The position numbers and the translations under genes were made by a program. Positions 20,901 to 38,236 of a DNA stretch of 64,000 nt are shown piece after piece (position 1 is the stretch's first letter; the number at the start of each line of letters is the position of its first letter). The stretch comes from Epiperipatus broadwayi. Lineage: Eukaryota; Onychophora; Udeonychophora; Euonychophora; Peripatidae. Below the pieces are notes generated by a model that worked only from the letters and a program-made list of their open reading frames with translations, was not told the origin of the DNA and ran no database searches. Where the stretch lies: contig JAQFVV010012498.1 of NCBI GenBank assembly GCA_028023455.1, forward strand, positions 3,765,797 through 3,829,796, given 5' to 3'.

Positions 20901-21340
20901 ATTACTATGGGATATTTGTGGAAATGCCTGAAGAGAGTCAATTGCGATTTCTACTCTGAGTTCGAATTCCGAGAGTAACGAGGTTATTAATAGAGGAGTG
21001 GATTGGATTATATTTTAAATCACATCATTCATGGCATTCTATAAGAAGACTTAAAGTCCAACTATAGGTAGATGTGACTTTCTCGAGTCCTGAAAAGGAT
21101 CGTCCCGTTATAATACATATATATTGTATCGGTCAGATGATATATGATGGGTTAACCCAGTTCAAATACTATGTGAAAGTATCTTGAGACTACCCATATG
21201 TGAGATATAGAAATCAAGAATACTATGAGCTCTGCCCTATTCACGTAACAACAACAAATCTGAGATACACATAAATTATTTGCTCACCCGGCCAAAAGCT
21301 AGACATGGATGAGATCACTTATGGAACTAACTAAGTTAAA
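20901..21340. other. GC-richer patch with a pol III B-box-like motif
   Basis: The sequence is markedly less AT-rich. GAGTTCGAATTCC at 20958-20970 resembles the internal B-box promoter of tRNA-derived SINEs, but no convincing A box lies upstream, so a SINE is only a possibility. No coding frame. Confidence 0.35.
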
Positions 21341-22080
21341 TGTGCATAAAATATAATATAAATTAAGTGCTTGTGCATGCCTGGATCATTGGATAATTAA
21401 AATAAAGTTTAAGCTAATCTTTAATTGAAATAAAATTAGAAAACTTAAGCCTTTTAGTTTAAATAATATATTTAATGAATGACATTTTAAAATATTAGGA
21501 ATGTTTTAACCACCTCCACTATTTCCTGATTGATTAATGATAAAAACTAGTCAATAAAGGTGGATAGTAATTACATAAGATTTTGCGGTCTAAGTCTATT
21601 TCTTCCCAACTTCGATTAAATTATTAACTCGAATCCCCTCAATAAAGCACAATTAAAACAAATCTTTCACAAAGCATTTTCTAGTTGCTTTGTGCTTAAA
21701 AACACTTAAACTATTTAAGACATCTATAACTAACTAAAATATAAGTATGGGGCTAAAGGCGGACAAAGAATCATTATCGAGGAGATCAAGTTGGCAAACA
21801 AAGGAAACTTACTAGTATTTAGAAGACCAATATAATTTTAAATTGGAAAGTTTTAAATGAAAAAAATAATTTAAACCGCAAATAAAAAAAACAAGAAAAC
21901 ATTTATATACATTTTAAAATGAAAAATAGTGAAGGGGAAAAGGGTTAAGTATAACTAGATGATCGTATGAAAATTAAATATACATCTAATATTAGTATAA
22001 TAAAAACAGTTACATTATATAATTAATTGAATGAAACAATTCAGAAAGGTATTTATCAAAAAGGTAAAGTAATAAATAGT
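21341..22080. other. AT-rich intergenic DNA
   Basis: No supportable feature. Confidence 0.5.
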
Positions 22081-22780
22081 TCATGAGGATATTTCATAAA
22101 GTTATCGGTCCTGGTTCTTTGGATCCAGTTCCCCTGATGCGGTGGCTTGATTAAATATGATGGGATTTGTCTGGACAAGAAAATGGAAATTATGCAGCAT
22201 TTTAATCATGAAGTTCACAGATATGGTTCACAGTTCAGGTTTCTTTTTGTAGGACATGTTACAGTATTTTGACTGACTAGGACCCTGACAGCAGGCAAAG
22301 CTGTTGTGCCTAGCCGCCAATCATAGCCACGTCCATCAAATTGGTATAACTTTTAGCATGTTGCATGTTGTAACTTTGAATAGAATTTCTCTACAAAACT
22401 AAGATCAATTTAAAGAACTGACTGCCAAATCTTCATGCACAAAATCAGAATAACTGCCGGGAACAAAATGCGAACCAGTTGAACAGCAAAATCTGCCTAA
22501 TTCAGGAACAATATTTAACTGCTTTTACAAGTAAGATTTCTTATCAAAGCAAAACACAGGATCTGCATGAATAAGCATAAGAGAGCATAGAGATTTTAAA
22601 AGTAAAATCTTCATAATTTAAACACAGGATCTGCATGAATAAGCAAAGGAACCAGAGAGACCTAGTATTTTGTTTTCCTCTCCTTTTTATACCTTTTCAG
22701 GAGCTACCCTTCTATTGTTTTGCATATGATTTTAGATCTTGATAAGCTCCCTATGCTCCTTTGTTTTGAAGCAACTTTTA
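22081..22780. repeat. GC-richer repeat remnant with a 26-bp direct duplication
   Basis: The stretch at 22100-22330 is GC-richer and carries no long frame; it is probably an old dispersed repeat. Starting at 22552 and again at 22620, the same 26 bases (AAACACAGGATCTGCATGAA plus six more) occur, giving a 68-bp period. Confidence 0.55.
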
Positions 22781-23296
22781 GCTAAAATAAACTTTAAATT
22801 TTTGTTATCAAATTCTGCAATTAATTTCAAATTTGATTTAATTTAAAAAGGTCATCTTTAATTGCCTTGAAAGGAATATTAATTGAAACATGCCATTCCT
22901 TTAGAACTGTTGGTAGGCTTATCTCAAAATAAAATCATAAGCCATATTTTAACAAAATTTAAAAAGAAAAATATATTATTATTTCTTTTAACAAAATAAC
23001 ATTTTATTTCAACAGAATTTTGCATTAACTCATATATATATATATATATGTTTGATTAATAAGTTTTAATAGTAAATTTTAATAGCAATTTAATCTTAAC
23101 AGAATATAATTTAAAAGAAATATTTTAATGCAAATACAAATTGAAATACTGTTAAGTAAGCAAAATGAATGTATTAATTTTAGCTTTAATGCAAAACCCT
23201 GCTCATACTGGACTATAAACTTAATTCAGGTCTGCAATATTAGTTAAGTTTATAGAAGGCTGTGAAGTATGGATCGGACTTCCGGATCCATTGCTT

Positions 23297-23299
<3 letters not shown>
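22781..23299. other. AT-rich intergenic DNA
   Basis: A short TA run lies at about 23033-23048. No gene. Confidence 0.5.

Positions 23300-23374
<75 letters not shown>
23300..23374. repeat. (TA)n microsatellite
   Basis: Uninterrupted TA run flanked by GC-richer sequence on both sides. Confidence 0.96.
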
Positions 23375-23377
<3 letters not shown>

Positions 23378-23917
23378 AACCAAATTAAAGATAGATCACA
23401 GATCCAGTGTAACCACATGAGATCTGGTCTTTTAAAGTAATTATGAAATGTCAGAATTCAAACATTATTAAAATCTCAAATATTTCAGTATTGTTAAAAA
23501 ATGTAACTTAATAAAGATGATCAAACGATCCAAATGTATTTAATAATTAGGAAAAGATTCAAATATAAATCTCTAGCTCAATAAACGAAAAATGCATTGT
23601 AGATTTTATATCAAAAGAAAAGCATTATTTAACATGAGTAGTGGCTATTAAACCAAAGATCAGACTAAGTTATCAATCATATTAAGTGTCATTGGATGGA
23701 ATGAAACATATTTCTGTAATTAGATTTCTCAAGATATCCCACTATCAATAATTATAAGCAAATTATTAACAACAAGGATTATAACTCAGGTATATGAAAT
23801 CACGTGAGGTGAGTACACTAGTAATTCAATAAAATATAACTCAGGTATACAGACAGTAGATCTTATCCACTTTCATTTCTTGGTTTGATGTTAAGTGCAT
23901 GTTTAAACAAATACTAA

Positions 23918-24020
23918 GTGAATATGGTCTAGCAGGGTGCCACTAGATTATCTGAATCTAGACACAGTTATATCTAATAACCTTTCATGTACCGGGTTTG
24001 AATCCCCTTTTGGTACTTTA
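23918..24020 (+). mobile_element. Possible tRNA-derived SINE head
   Basis: TGGTCTAGCAGGG (from about 23925) resembles a tRNA A box. GGGTTTGAATCCCC (about 23994-24007) resembles a B box, some 70 bp further on, which is a plausible spacing for an internal pol III promoter with an expanded variable region. The 3' end and any poly-A or tail repeat could not be defined. A decayed tRNA pseudogene is the alternative. Confidence 0.45.
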
Positions 24021-26748
24021 TTTCTAATAAAAATGGGAGATTTTGCTTTTTGAGCCATATCACTATATGCACTAATATTTAGGTAAAAGTAAAACATCTT
24101 TAAACCAAAGTGGAGTATATTAGACATAAATCATTTCTTAGATCTTAGTATAACAAATGTGTTTCAATATTTTTATAAGTTTACTAGTTCAGATTATATA
24201 TAACTAATTTAGGATGGCAATTCACTCATTCTTGCATGAAATAGATGACGGGATGTGGTTATAATAATACTAAGAAATCACTAAATATTATAAAATCAAG
24301 ATGTATTTATGGCCTTTAAACAATTAAACAGCTCATTAATTAAAACATTGATGATGATGATGATTTACGATAATGACAAGGGTTTCAACTACCGCTCTAG
24401 GACTAAGCCTAAACATAAAAGTAATTTTTATACAGAAATTCATAATTATTGCTTAATTTTAGCATATTTACTTATATTTTAAATAACTAATATTCAACCA
24501 TTGATGATGATGAATGATCACACTTAACAAAGACTACACTTAATGAAATATATATGCCTCATTTAACAAAACAAACTAATATTTATTACTGCATTTATAA
24601 CATATACATAAAAATTTCTAGATAAACATGAAAATTGATATGAATAAGAATAATAATAATAATTGATTATATAACAATCCTCAGATTAATTTCATGTTCT
24701 TCCCCCTTTCCCTTCAAATGTATATTGTATTAAGTTGGATGTCATATCGACCATGATTTTCACTCCATGAGAAAAGTATTTCAAGAAAAAAATATTATCC
24801 GCTCATTAGCACACATACTTTATAAATCTAACATGTAAGTAGAATGTTAAAAAAATGTTAATAGAAATTAGAAAAATCAAATTCTTAGAAAAGTTTTAAA
24901 TCATTATCTCTCCCTCCCTTCCAAGCGCTGAAATCTATACTTTCTCAAAACAAAATAATTTAATATTTTAACACCACCTATTATTTCACATTCACTCGCA
25001 ATTATACACATATAAAATATTACTATGTATGTGCGTGTTTTATCCCAAAATAATAATAATATATTAGTTAAAACTAAAATCATAATACCATAAAAAAATG
25101 TTTTACACATTAATATTTCATAACTGTAAAATTAATAAACAAATAAATTTTGATCCATCGATCTGAATTGTCTTTAAAAGTTCTTTAAATAAAATATGTC
25201 ACTTTATTACTAAATTTTTATTAATACTCTGATTTCATAAAGAAAATAGATATAAAAGTCATATTACCAATCCAAGGGTTCATTTGTCTTGTATACTGTC
25301 TATACTTGGCAGCAACAATTTCCATGTTCTTTGGAACAATCACTTTCTTGAAGTATATAATTATTTGATGATAAGGATCCTATTGAGGTTATTTTCTTTA
25401 GTGGATAATCTGGAAATCATTATCAATTTTTCTTCTCTTCCTGTCAAGCATTATTCTTTTAGTGAATGAAATACAGCAGTTGTTTTCATGTTATAAATTT
25501 CCCGGATTTAAAGTCAGTTGTTGGAACAATTAATTGGACTTGATGATTAATATTTATCAGTAGATTAATTCATCTTTCATCGAATGCAGGTGAATGCTTT
25601 CTTCCTTCTATTAAAAACATCTTATTTCTCTGGTCAGTTGAAAGGTGTAGAATATTATTTTAGACAAAACATCTTTTCTTTCCTATATGATGTGCAGCTT
25701 CCCAGATGGTCAGGCAAAGATGAGACATACATATAATTTTTCTAGCCAGCCATTTCTTATATTTTCAATATTCAATTTAATAGTCTAATAATCTGAATCA
25801 TAATCACAATAATAATTCAACTGATTTTTCCAGACAGCATCCAATTTTTTAGCTAACTTAACCAATCAGAGATAGTGTCACTTGCTATTTTTGGACAAAT
25901 TCGTTTTAATTAGATCTCTAATTTATTTTCAACTAAATTATTTTTCAACTGAAAAGTTTAATCCTTTTTCCAGACACTTTTGTTTTAAAAAAAATATTCT
26001 TAATCCTTTTTTTTCTCTTAAACCTAGGTAACATTTCAAATTTTTGAGCTTTCTTCTTTAAATATTAAGATAAGACAATTTCAAAATTAGAGTAACCATC
26101 CAGCTTAAGCTCCCAGAAGTGACAAACAATCATTTACAAAACAAAATTGCTACAAAAATAGATATCTGATTCAACAGATTTCCTCTTTTAACATAAAATT
26201 GTACAAAAAAAATAATTTGACAGATTTAACCCTTCTAGTACAAACTGTTGAATAAAAAAAAAAATTAACAGATTTTCTCAATTTTCTTTCAATATTTAAT
26301 AAATAAAAAAAATATAGTTTATGTATGTATTATATTCAAGCATACACACTGCCATTATTCCAATCATTTATAAATCTGGTTGACTAATAATATAAATGCT
26401 AGTTCAGAAATTATAACTCTAACATTTAATTAAATCTGTAACTTTTAAATCCCAATTACAATTATAGAAAAGCAAAATAGAAGTATAGAATAAGATATTA
26501 GAATTGATCAAGCATAGATTAGTTTTAAAGAAAGTTAAAATGTTGAATATTTGAAATATAAAACAATTAAATAGCTTACACATACACTGCCTATACGTGT
26601 GCGTTATAACTTTGCTTTTTAACAGAAAAATTAAATATTAAATAGTTTAAATGTGTGTATTACCTTTCTATCAACACACAAACAAATAAAGCATATAATT
26701 GTTGACCCATTCTCTCTCTGTTTAAAGCTTTTAAAACTGGATCTGGTA
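24021..26748. other. AT-rich intergenic DNA
   Basis: A short (GAT)n run lies at about 24345-24363. The frames at 24904-25110 (-) and 25284-25469 (+) lack recognisable features and are not called. Confidence 0.5.
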
Positions 26749-26866
26749 GGGTTTGAACTTGGATGCCCTACAGCTTCATTTATTGCTATATAAAAATGTG
26801 ATGATGATTTTTGTTCATTTTCTCTCGTGCACATTACTATAAATTTAGCTAATGACTTGTAATGGC

Positions 26867-26903
<37 letters not shown>

Positions 26904-26909
26904 CGATAT

Positions 26910-26951
<42 letters not shown>

Positions 26952-27012
26952 CTGGGTTTGCAGATCAATATTGAGTCTTACCAGATCTGCACTACAGAGC
27001 ACCACTAGGCCA
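26749..27012 (-). mobile_element. tRNA-like A and B boxes split by a (TA)n tract
   Basis: On the - strand TGGCCTAGTGG (27012-27002) is an excellent A-box match and AAGTTCAAACCC (26760-26749) is a good B-box match. They are about 240 bp apart instead of the usual 30-70, and the (TA)n tract at 26870-26948 lies between them. Either a SINE has been split by microsatellite growth and other insertion, or two partial SINEs lie next to each other. Confidence 0.4.
26870..26948. repeat. Compound (TA)n microsatellite
   Basis: Two TA runs separated by TTCCGATATAGA. The 124-codon - frame that crosses it (26631-27005) is Tyr-Ile repeat translation and is not a gene. Confidence 0.95.
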
Positions 27013-27342
27013 TTTGAATCTAGAAAATTTATAGAGTAGGCAGATACACACTGTTAAAGATCCAACTTTTATTTATTTAATAGACCGTTAGCCCCAGTCA
27101 CTAGCTCAGTGAGATGCAGATATTTCTAAAATATAAATTATTTAAAATATATCTCAAATATAAAAAAATAAAAGCCACTGCCAGTAATTAATACACAAAC
27201 ATTTATTAATGCACATATATAATATTTAAAATTTGAGGAATAACATTTATTATTTAGATTTTAATATTAACTTTTAATTTAAATTATTATTTTAAAATTT
27301 TAAACCATTCGTACAAATGAATTTAATAATATTTTTTTAAGA

Positions 27343-27594
27343 ATGTCGAATATGAATAAACTACATAGATTGCATTTGAAAAAAAAATTCTATCCCTTAT
27401 TCGACCTTAGGCCAAAGTTCACAGTCAAACCGGCGTCAATCCATTTGATACATCGATGTATTCAATGCAGCATAAAATACGACAGTACAAAATACCATAT
27501 TGTCAGGAATGTAAAACTGAACAGTATGGTTAGAGAAGACATTGACTCTCATCCAAATAGGAATACTACATCTGTCTGGCAAGAAGAACAATAA
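27343..27594 (+). CDS. Unidentified 83-codon reading frame
   Basis: The frame begins with ATG at 27343 and ends with TAA at 27592-27594. Composition is less AT-driven than the surroundings and includes Pro, His, Arg and Trp codons. A Cys-x-x-Cys pair (CIQC) lies near residue 40, and a charged C-terminal third carries HPNR. No transmembrane segment. A frame of similar length runs on the - strand (27436-27645), so coding direction is not certain. I recognise no family; it could be an exon, a transposon fossil or chance. Confidence 0.2.
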   Translation: MSNMNKLHRLHLKKKFYPLFDLRPKFTVKPASIHLIHRCIQCSIKYDSTKYHIVRNVKLNSMVREDIDSHPNRNTTSVWQEEQ

Positions 27595-27645
27595 AAAAAC
27601 TCCATAGGAAGGGATTTTCCATCTTACTATCCCTTCCATTGGCAA

Positions 27646-29010
27646 AAAGGAGGTGTGTGGTGTATAATGAAGATCCTGCCCATAGGGGACCTCTTACTAC
27701 ATTTACTAATTACACCGATATATCCAATCCATTGACCCAATCCATCTATGAAACAAATAACCTAAGATTAACCCTCCCTTAATTAATTAATATAACTTTA
27801 CAAATCTATATAGCCATTCATGCCCGACTTAAATTTAACATTTATATAAGTTAACACAGATGAATTTTATAATAGTTTGTTTTTTAATGTTAAGTACAGA
27901 TCAGCTACATAGATTACATGGTTAAAAACATTTCAAAACAAACATAATGATTGAAATATAAAGTCATTGATGGAATTGCAGAGGGAAATTTACAAGAAAC
28001 CCTTTTGAATTCATCATAAGATGCTGAATTGATACCAATAACTCAAAAGACATCCAAATAAATACATTTTAGATACTCACCATAAGGTATCATTATTTAC
28101 TGAATGTCTATATATTTTAATCAAATATGAAAACAAAATATAATTAAACGTTAACGAATCTATGCAAGCATCTGTACTCAACTTAAATTTAATGCATTTA
28201 AATGACTTATACAATAAATATTAATAACAAAAAAATGGTAATGATTTTTAGCAAAGTCAAATATATAAAAATTAAACATTAATAATTAATTTGAAAACTT
28301 GAAAGTCAGATAAGAGTTCATTTTAAAATTTAGGTTAGCTGAAACTTTAAAAATTGTCAAATCTTAATGAAAGTTCATGTCTTACAGTAAAAGAATCCCA
28401 GTTTCTGGTGCCAATTCCCATGATGTCTCTATTTGAAGTCTAGTCTGTTGTTCTGGAAGTGGCCTTAGCTGGTTCAATCCTGGTATTACAGTCATTTTAT
28501 TTGAAATAAGTGAGAGAGTGTGACAAGTGCATCTTATCACCCTTCTCACAAAATCAAGCTGGAATTGTATTAATTTGAATATTTTTTTGTTTTAAGGTAC
28601 TCCTCCAGATTCATTGAACATAGTTTCCTGTTCCGATAATTTCCATTTAGGTCCAAGCAATTGGTTACTGCTTCTGTTGGACATTCTAATATTTTTTAAT
28701 CTTTTATCTATATCTTTATCTGACTTTTTTATATATAAGTCCCAAGGGCTAGTTTGCTTTTTGTTTAATTAATAAACACATCATTTCCATTTACAAAAAT
28801 ATTTTATCTTTAGATCTTATACTTTTTTATAAAAAAGTATGTTCAAATATATTTTTTTCTAAAAAAAAAAATATTTTTTAAAGTTTTGCATCTGTGCGAA
28901 TATATATATGTACATTGAACAATTCTTTAATTTTAGCTTTTAGCTTTTTTATTTACGAACTTAAAACCATTTTTGTTCTAATTTTAAATTAATGTAATGA
29001 CATATAATGT

Positions 29011-29013
<3 letters not shown>
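27646..29013. other. AT-rich intergenic DNA
   Basis: Includes a perfect 22-bp palindrome (28819-28840, an ATACTTTTTTA arm). TGGTTCAATCCTGG at about 28468 resembles a B box, with no clear A box. No gene. Confidence 0.5.

Positions 29014-29104
<91 letters not shown>
29014..29104. repeat. (TA)n microsatellite
   Basis: Uninterrupted TA run of about 91 bp. Confidence 0.97.
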
Positions 29105-29109
<5 letters not shown>

Positions 29110-30114
29110 CCTACACTCCCAACACTGGTCATATACATTACATGAACGAAATGCCCAGGCGCCAGTTCTATTAATGAATAGAACAATATAACAAAATATA
29201 TAATACAAAATTATTACTGAGACTCTATATTTAAGTTTATGTTCAGCTCAGCTCAGTGGGAGGCTATAGGCAGTTCATAAGATAGATGATAATAAATAAA
29301 TAAAAGAAGAAATATTATAAAACATTTAATATAATGTAAATTCCTTTGTTAATTAATTGTATGATAAAGAATCATAATGTTTATTTGGTACAGTCTATTA
29401 AAATATACTTTAAACTTAATTTCTTTCTTCATCCAAGTATAACACATATCAGCTTGCTATAATTATATTCTTAAACTATTCTATGACTTGGCATATCATA
29501 ATCTAAACATCTACTTTAATGCCAATCAAGAAATAAACAATAAGATCTCAGTGAATTTGAACAAACACAGTTGAATTAATAAACTACATTGGCCCATAAG
29601 TTATAATTCTAAAGTATGAGAAAAAATATAATGAAACAAATTGACTAAAATATTTTTACTGTGTTTCAATAATAAGATAATGACAGAAATAGGGTATTTT
29701 AATGTCATATCATCATCTAACAAATATACTGACTTGGCAACTTTTCTAATATGTTTATCAAATGGCAAATGTTCTTTATAATGTTTGGATTAAGAAAAAC
29801 AATATTGTCAGACACTAGAAACTTTAATATTATATCTCTAAAATAATATATATCTACTTTGTAATAGATTTATGAAATGTGGAGATGTGGAAATGAAAAA
29901 CACGAATGTACACAAGAATAACTCAAGACACAGTTCTTAAGATTTTAAATAGCTAAAACAAATCATTTATTACAATAAACAAGATAAATTAGGTTTAACA
30001 TGATATTTAAAAATGGACTACTTGTTTTACAGATTTTTTTTTTTTTTTATCAAATAAACTTTAAGCATCAGTTCGGGATTATCCCTACTATCAAAGCAAA
30101 TTAATAACAAAACT
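29105..30114. other. AT-rich intergenic DNA
   Basis: No gene seen. A (T)14 run lies at about 30035-30048. Confidence 0.55.
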
Positions 30115-30120
30115 TAAATA

Positions 30121-30662
30121 TCCTAACTTCGAACAGATGCTTTGCCTACATGTTTCATCTACATGACAATAAATAAATAACATATTATATTATTAGCACA
30201 AAAAATACTTTTGAGAGGATATTACTCTTGATTAAGATAATAAATCAAATTAATTATATTTGGCTCTCAACAAAACAACTTTCTCTAATTGACTAAATAA
30301 TCACTTTTAATTACGTATACCTTTTACGCATAGCACCAAATCATGTTTATTCTGATGATTTGATGATTTATAACCTTTATTTAAATAAATATCCTAACTT
30401 CGAACAGATGCTTTGCCTACATGTTTCATCTACATGACAATAAATAAATAACATATTATATTATTAGCACAAAAAATACTTTTGAGAGGATATTACTCTT
30501 GATTAAGATAATAAATCAAATTAATTATATTTGGCTCTCAACAAAACAACTTTCTCTAATTGACTAAATAATCACTTTTAATTACGTATACCTTTTACGC
30601 ATAGCACCAAATCATGTTTATTCTGATGATTTGATGATTTATAACCTTTATTTAAATAAATA
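30121..30662. repeat. Exact 271-bp tandem duplication
   Basis: The segment from TCCTAACTTCGAACAGATGC at 30121 to 30391 is repeated from 30392 to 30662. I compared the two line by line and found no difference. Both copies end in TTTATTTAAATAAATA, and the copy boundary falls in this AT-rich text (AAATA shared by both flanks). Perfect identity in otherwise drifting DNA points to a very recent event or an assembly error. Confidence 0.93.
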
Positions 30663-35498
<4,836 letters not shown>

Positions 35499-35669
35499 TA
35501 ATATTTACTAAGGCTGTAACCTCAGGAATATGCATCTGAAAAATGCGAAGGTAGGAACCTCTACAGGTCTTAACCACAAGGTGTAAGCTTGTGGGTAAGA
35601 AATGTATAGGTCCCTACCTTTGCATTTTTCAGATGTGTATTCCTGAGATTACAGCCTTAGTAAATATTA
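35499..35669. repeat. Long hairpin, MITE-like (171 bp)
   Basis: The left arm starts TAATATTTACTAAGGCTGTA and the right arm ends TACAGCCTTAGTAAATATTA. The arms stay complementary for about 60 bp with only a few mismatches, through the AATGCGAAGGTAGG against CCTACCTTTGCATT section. An inner stem (CTTAACCACAAG with CTTGTGGGTAAG) closes the loop. The sequence is much GC-richer than its flanks and non-coding. A foldback MITE is the simplest reading. A transcribed version would make a long, near-perfect RNA hairpin. Confidence 0.85.
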
Positions 35670-35759
35670 TTTAATGTTTATTGTAAAAAGAAAACAACAT
35701 TAATTATTTTTATTAAAAGCATTTTTTATCCATGAAATTTTCTCATTATCATATTTTCT

Positions 35760-35762
<3 letters not shown>

Positions 35763-35851
<89 letters not shown>
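35763..35851. repeat. (TA)n microsatellite
   Basis: TA run with one CTAT interruption near 35805. The 82-codon - frame at 35759-36007 is largely its translation. Confidence 0.96.
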
Positions 35852-35854
<3 letters not shown>

Positions 35855-36308
35855 CAAGATATGAATAAATATCAAAAGATATAATTTTAACCTATCTTTT
35901 AATGCATTTCTGGTTTTTAAATATAACATTTGCTTTATAACATTTACTTTAAGAAATGTTTCTTGATACAGAAAATACATTAAAGTTATATTAAATGTTT
36001 TTTCCATGTAATATGGGTTGTTATGATTATATATACTTCATTGCATTTCAGTGACGGACTTTTAATAATTTATTATAAAACAAAGTTTATATACATTTAT
36101 GTTGTAAGAGTAGCTGATAACCTACAAAACCAATCTATTAATACACACCACCAAATCTAACCCAGTTAAAACATAACCTTAATGAATAAGTTGTTAAATA
36201 TACACTATTCTTTTATTTAAGCATATCCATACACACACAATGAATATTTACTTCATTAAATATCAAAATAAATAAACATCACAATAATCAAATTTTCCTT
36301 ACTTAATC
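35852..36308. other. AT-rich intergenic DNA
   Basis: Nothing supportable. Confidence 0.5.
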
Positions 36309-36754
36309 ATAAAGAGGAGGAGATCCATCTCAAATATACTGTAGAACTGCTGAGATGAAGTGAGGAAAGAGCGAGAAAATGGAAAGAGGAATCCAGAAAG
36401 AAGGATGAGTAACATAGAGAGTTTACCAGATTCATCATCCAAGAGTCAGACAAAGTGAGACAGGAACAGAAAGCCCTCCAACTTAAAATCAAAGAATGCT
36501 ACATGAAAAACAGTCAAGGAATAAAGGAACAAAGAAAAAGACAAAATAAACCTGAATTCAGTAGGATTATTAACAGAGAAACCCCTGAGCTAGGAAATAG
36601 GTCTGATCATTCAACCAATGCAAAATTGATAATGATAAATGCCAGAGTACCAACACTACCAAACAGAAGGCCACCAACAGCAACCTATCACTACTTCAAA
36701 TTAACAATGGTAGTACAGCAGATGCTGGCATCACAAATACCTGAAAAACTCTAG
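36309..36754 (+). pseudogene. Broken Lys/Glu/Gln-rich coding fossil, ORF1- or gag-like
   Basis: One frame can be followed for about 148 codons with only two internal stops: a TGA near 36354, where CGA would be expected from its Arg-rich context, and a TAA near 36408. The last 99 codons (36455-36754) are uninterrupted. The product is highly charged: EEEIHLKYTVELL at the start, then QEQKALQLKIKEC and IKEQRKRQNKP, which look like coiled coil, followed by a Pro/Thr/Arg-rich stretch (about residues 115-130). The GC content is well above that of its flanks. This pattern resembles the first ORF of a retroelement, but no zinc knuckle or reverse transcriptase is visible, so the identity is inferred. 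No ATG is in a convincing start position. Confidence 0.4.
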
Positions 36755-38168
36755 TACCAGACATAGGACTTCAAACCCAGCTAGTCAAAGTTATTCATAT
36801 AAAAAATCTTTCAAGAAGTTAAAAATAATCCCCAACCTTATTTAGATAGCTTATGTTAGCTAGATGATGTAAAAGAAATAGTAAAATTAATGATGATAAT
36901 GGATCTCAGCCCATGGGCCAATTAATCACCAGATAAGGTAAAGAATTCCAGCAACCTAAGGCTGCAGTTCTTAATAGCCAGCAGTGTTAAAACAATTTCC
37001 AAATACCCACCAGACCCAGAAATATAAGCCACACAGATATGGAGACAGTCAATTTGAAAGGAAAAGAAAAAAAATAAGAAAAGAACCTGAACTCAGGAAA
37101 CCCAATATTTTGGAATATGGTTGTTTAATGTATAAAATATAGTTATGTAGTTCATTTTATAAGCTTATAATTATATAGAATAAATATAGGATATTTATTA
37201 GAAGAATATATGACCCTATAAAATGTATCTGGCTATATAAATAAATTTTGTTACGTTTATATCCAATTTTGTTAATGTATTATAATCTTGTCATTTTTTT
37301 TAATGGAAGTTTTTCATAATATGAATGGACACCTGTTGTAACATCTTTTTAATTTTTTTTTGTTTATTCATCAAATAAGGGAAAATGAAACAGTATGATT
37401 TGCTTTAAAAATCTTCGTTTCATTTTCTCTCACTTCGATCCTACCATCATACCCTAGTTTAAACCCCAATTTATCATAGTGTGTCTGTACTGTCACATAT
37501 ATGCCAAAATCCTACCCAAATTAGATCATGAATGTGTATAAATGCTTGTAATATAGATAAATTCGAAACCCTAACATTAATAATTTATAAATAGTGAGTA
37601 TGTATATGTAAGATATTCATTGTAAAAAGTAGGTCATATAAGTCATATTTACACACAGACTGTGATTATATATGTTAAAACTTAAATAAAAATAATAGTT
37701 TCGTTATTTAAAAGTTATTTGTTTAAATCTATTTATTTCAGAAATATTACATTCATAGTATTTGTTTTCATTTATTAAAATAATATGTAACTTTAAATAG
37801 ATTTAAACATTTAAAATGTAAAAGTAAATAATATTGTTGTTTTTAGATTTATAAAAATCATGCTACAAATTTTATATAAAAAGTAAATGAGGGTTGGGAA
37901 GAGAATAATAGGGTTAATTAATTAAATTTAATAAAATACAATAGTGGCTTAAATATTTGGCCTTAAGAAGAACAACATATGTCCATTCAGGCATTTTTTA
38001 ATTAAAATAAGTTAAAGCCAAGCTTTTATCTGAATATCTTAAAAGTAAAATTAATTATAAAAACACATTTTTAGATATTCAGATAAGATAAATTGCAGCT
38101 TTTGTTTTGGCATTTATTTTTTTTCTAGATTGACTGCCACAGGATAGTTCAATTGTGAGCCACCTTTG

Positions 38169-38171
<3 letters not shown>
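36755..38171. other. Intergenic DNA, GC-richer until about 37110
   Basis: The non-AT composition of the coding fossil continues to about 37110 without an open frame, so the same element may extend that far. The rest is AT-rich with no gene. Confidence 0.45.

Positions 38172-38233
<62 letters not shown>
38172..38233. repeat. (TA)n microsatellite
   Basis: Uninterrupted TA run of about 62 bp. Confidence 0.96.

Positions 38234-38236
<3 letters not shown>

Noticed and set aside
28997-29191. Frames rich in alternating Tyr and Ile (also at 11898-12203, 26631-27005, 33851-34063, 35759-36007, 40894-41192 and 50936-51190)
   Set aside because: Translations of (TA)n tracts, not proteins.
36307-36492. 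61-codon - frame rich in Ser and Leu
   Set aside because: Shadow of the Glu/Lys-rich broken frame on the + strand.
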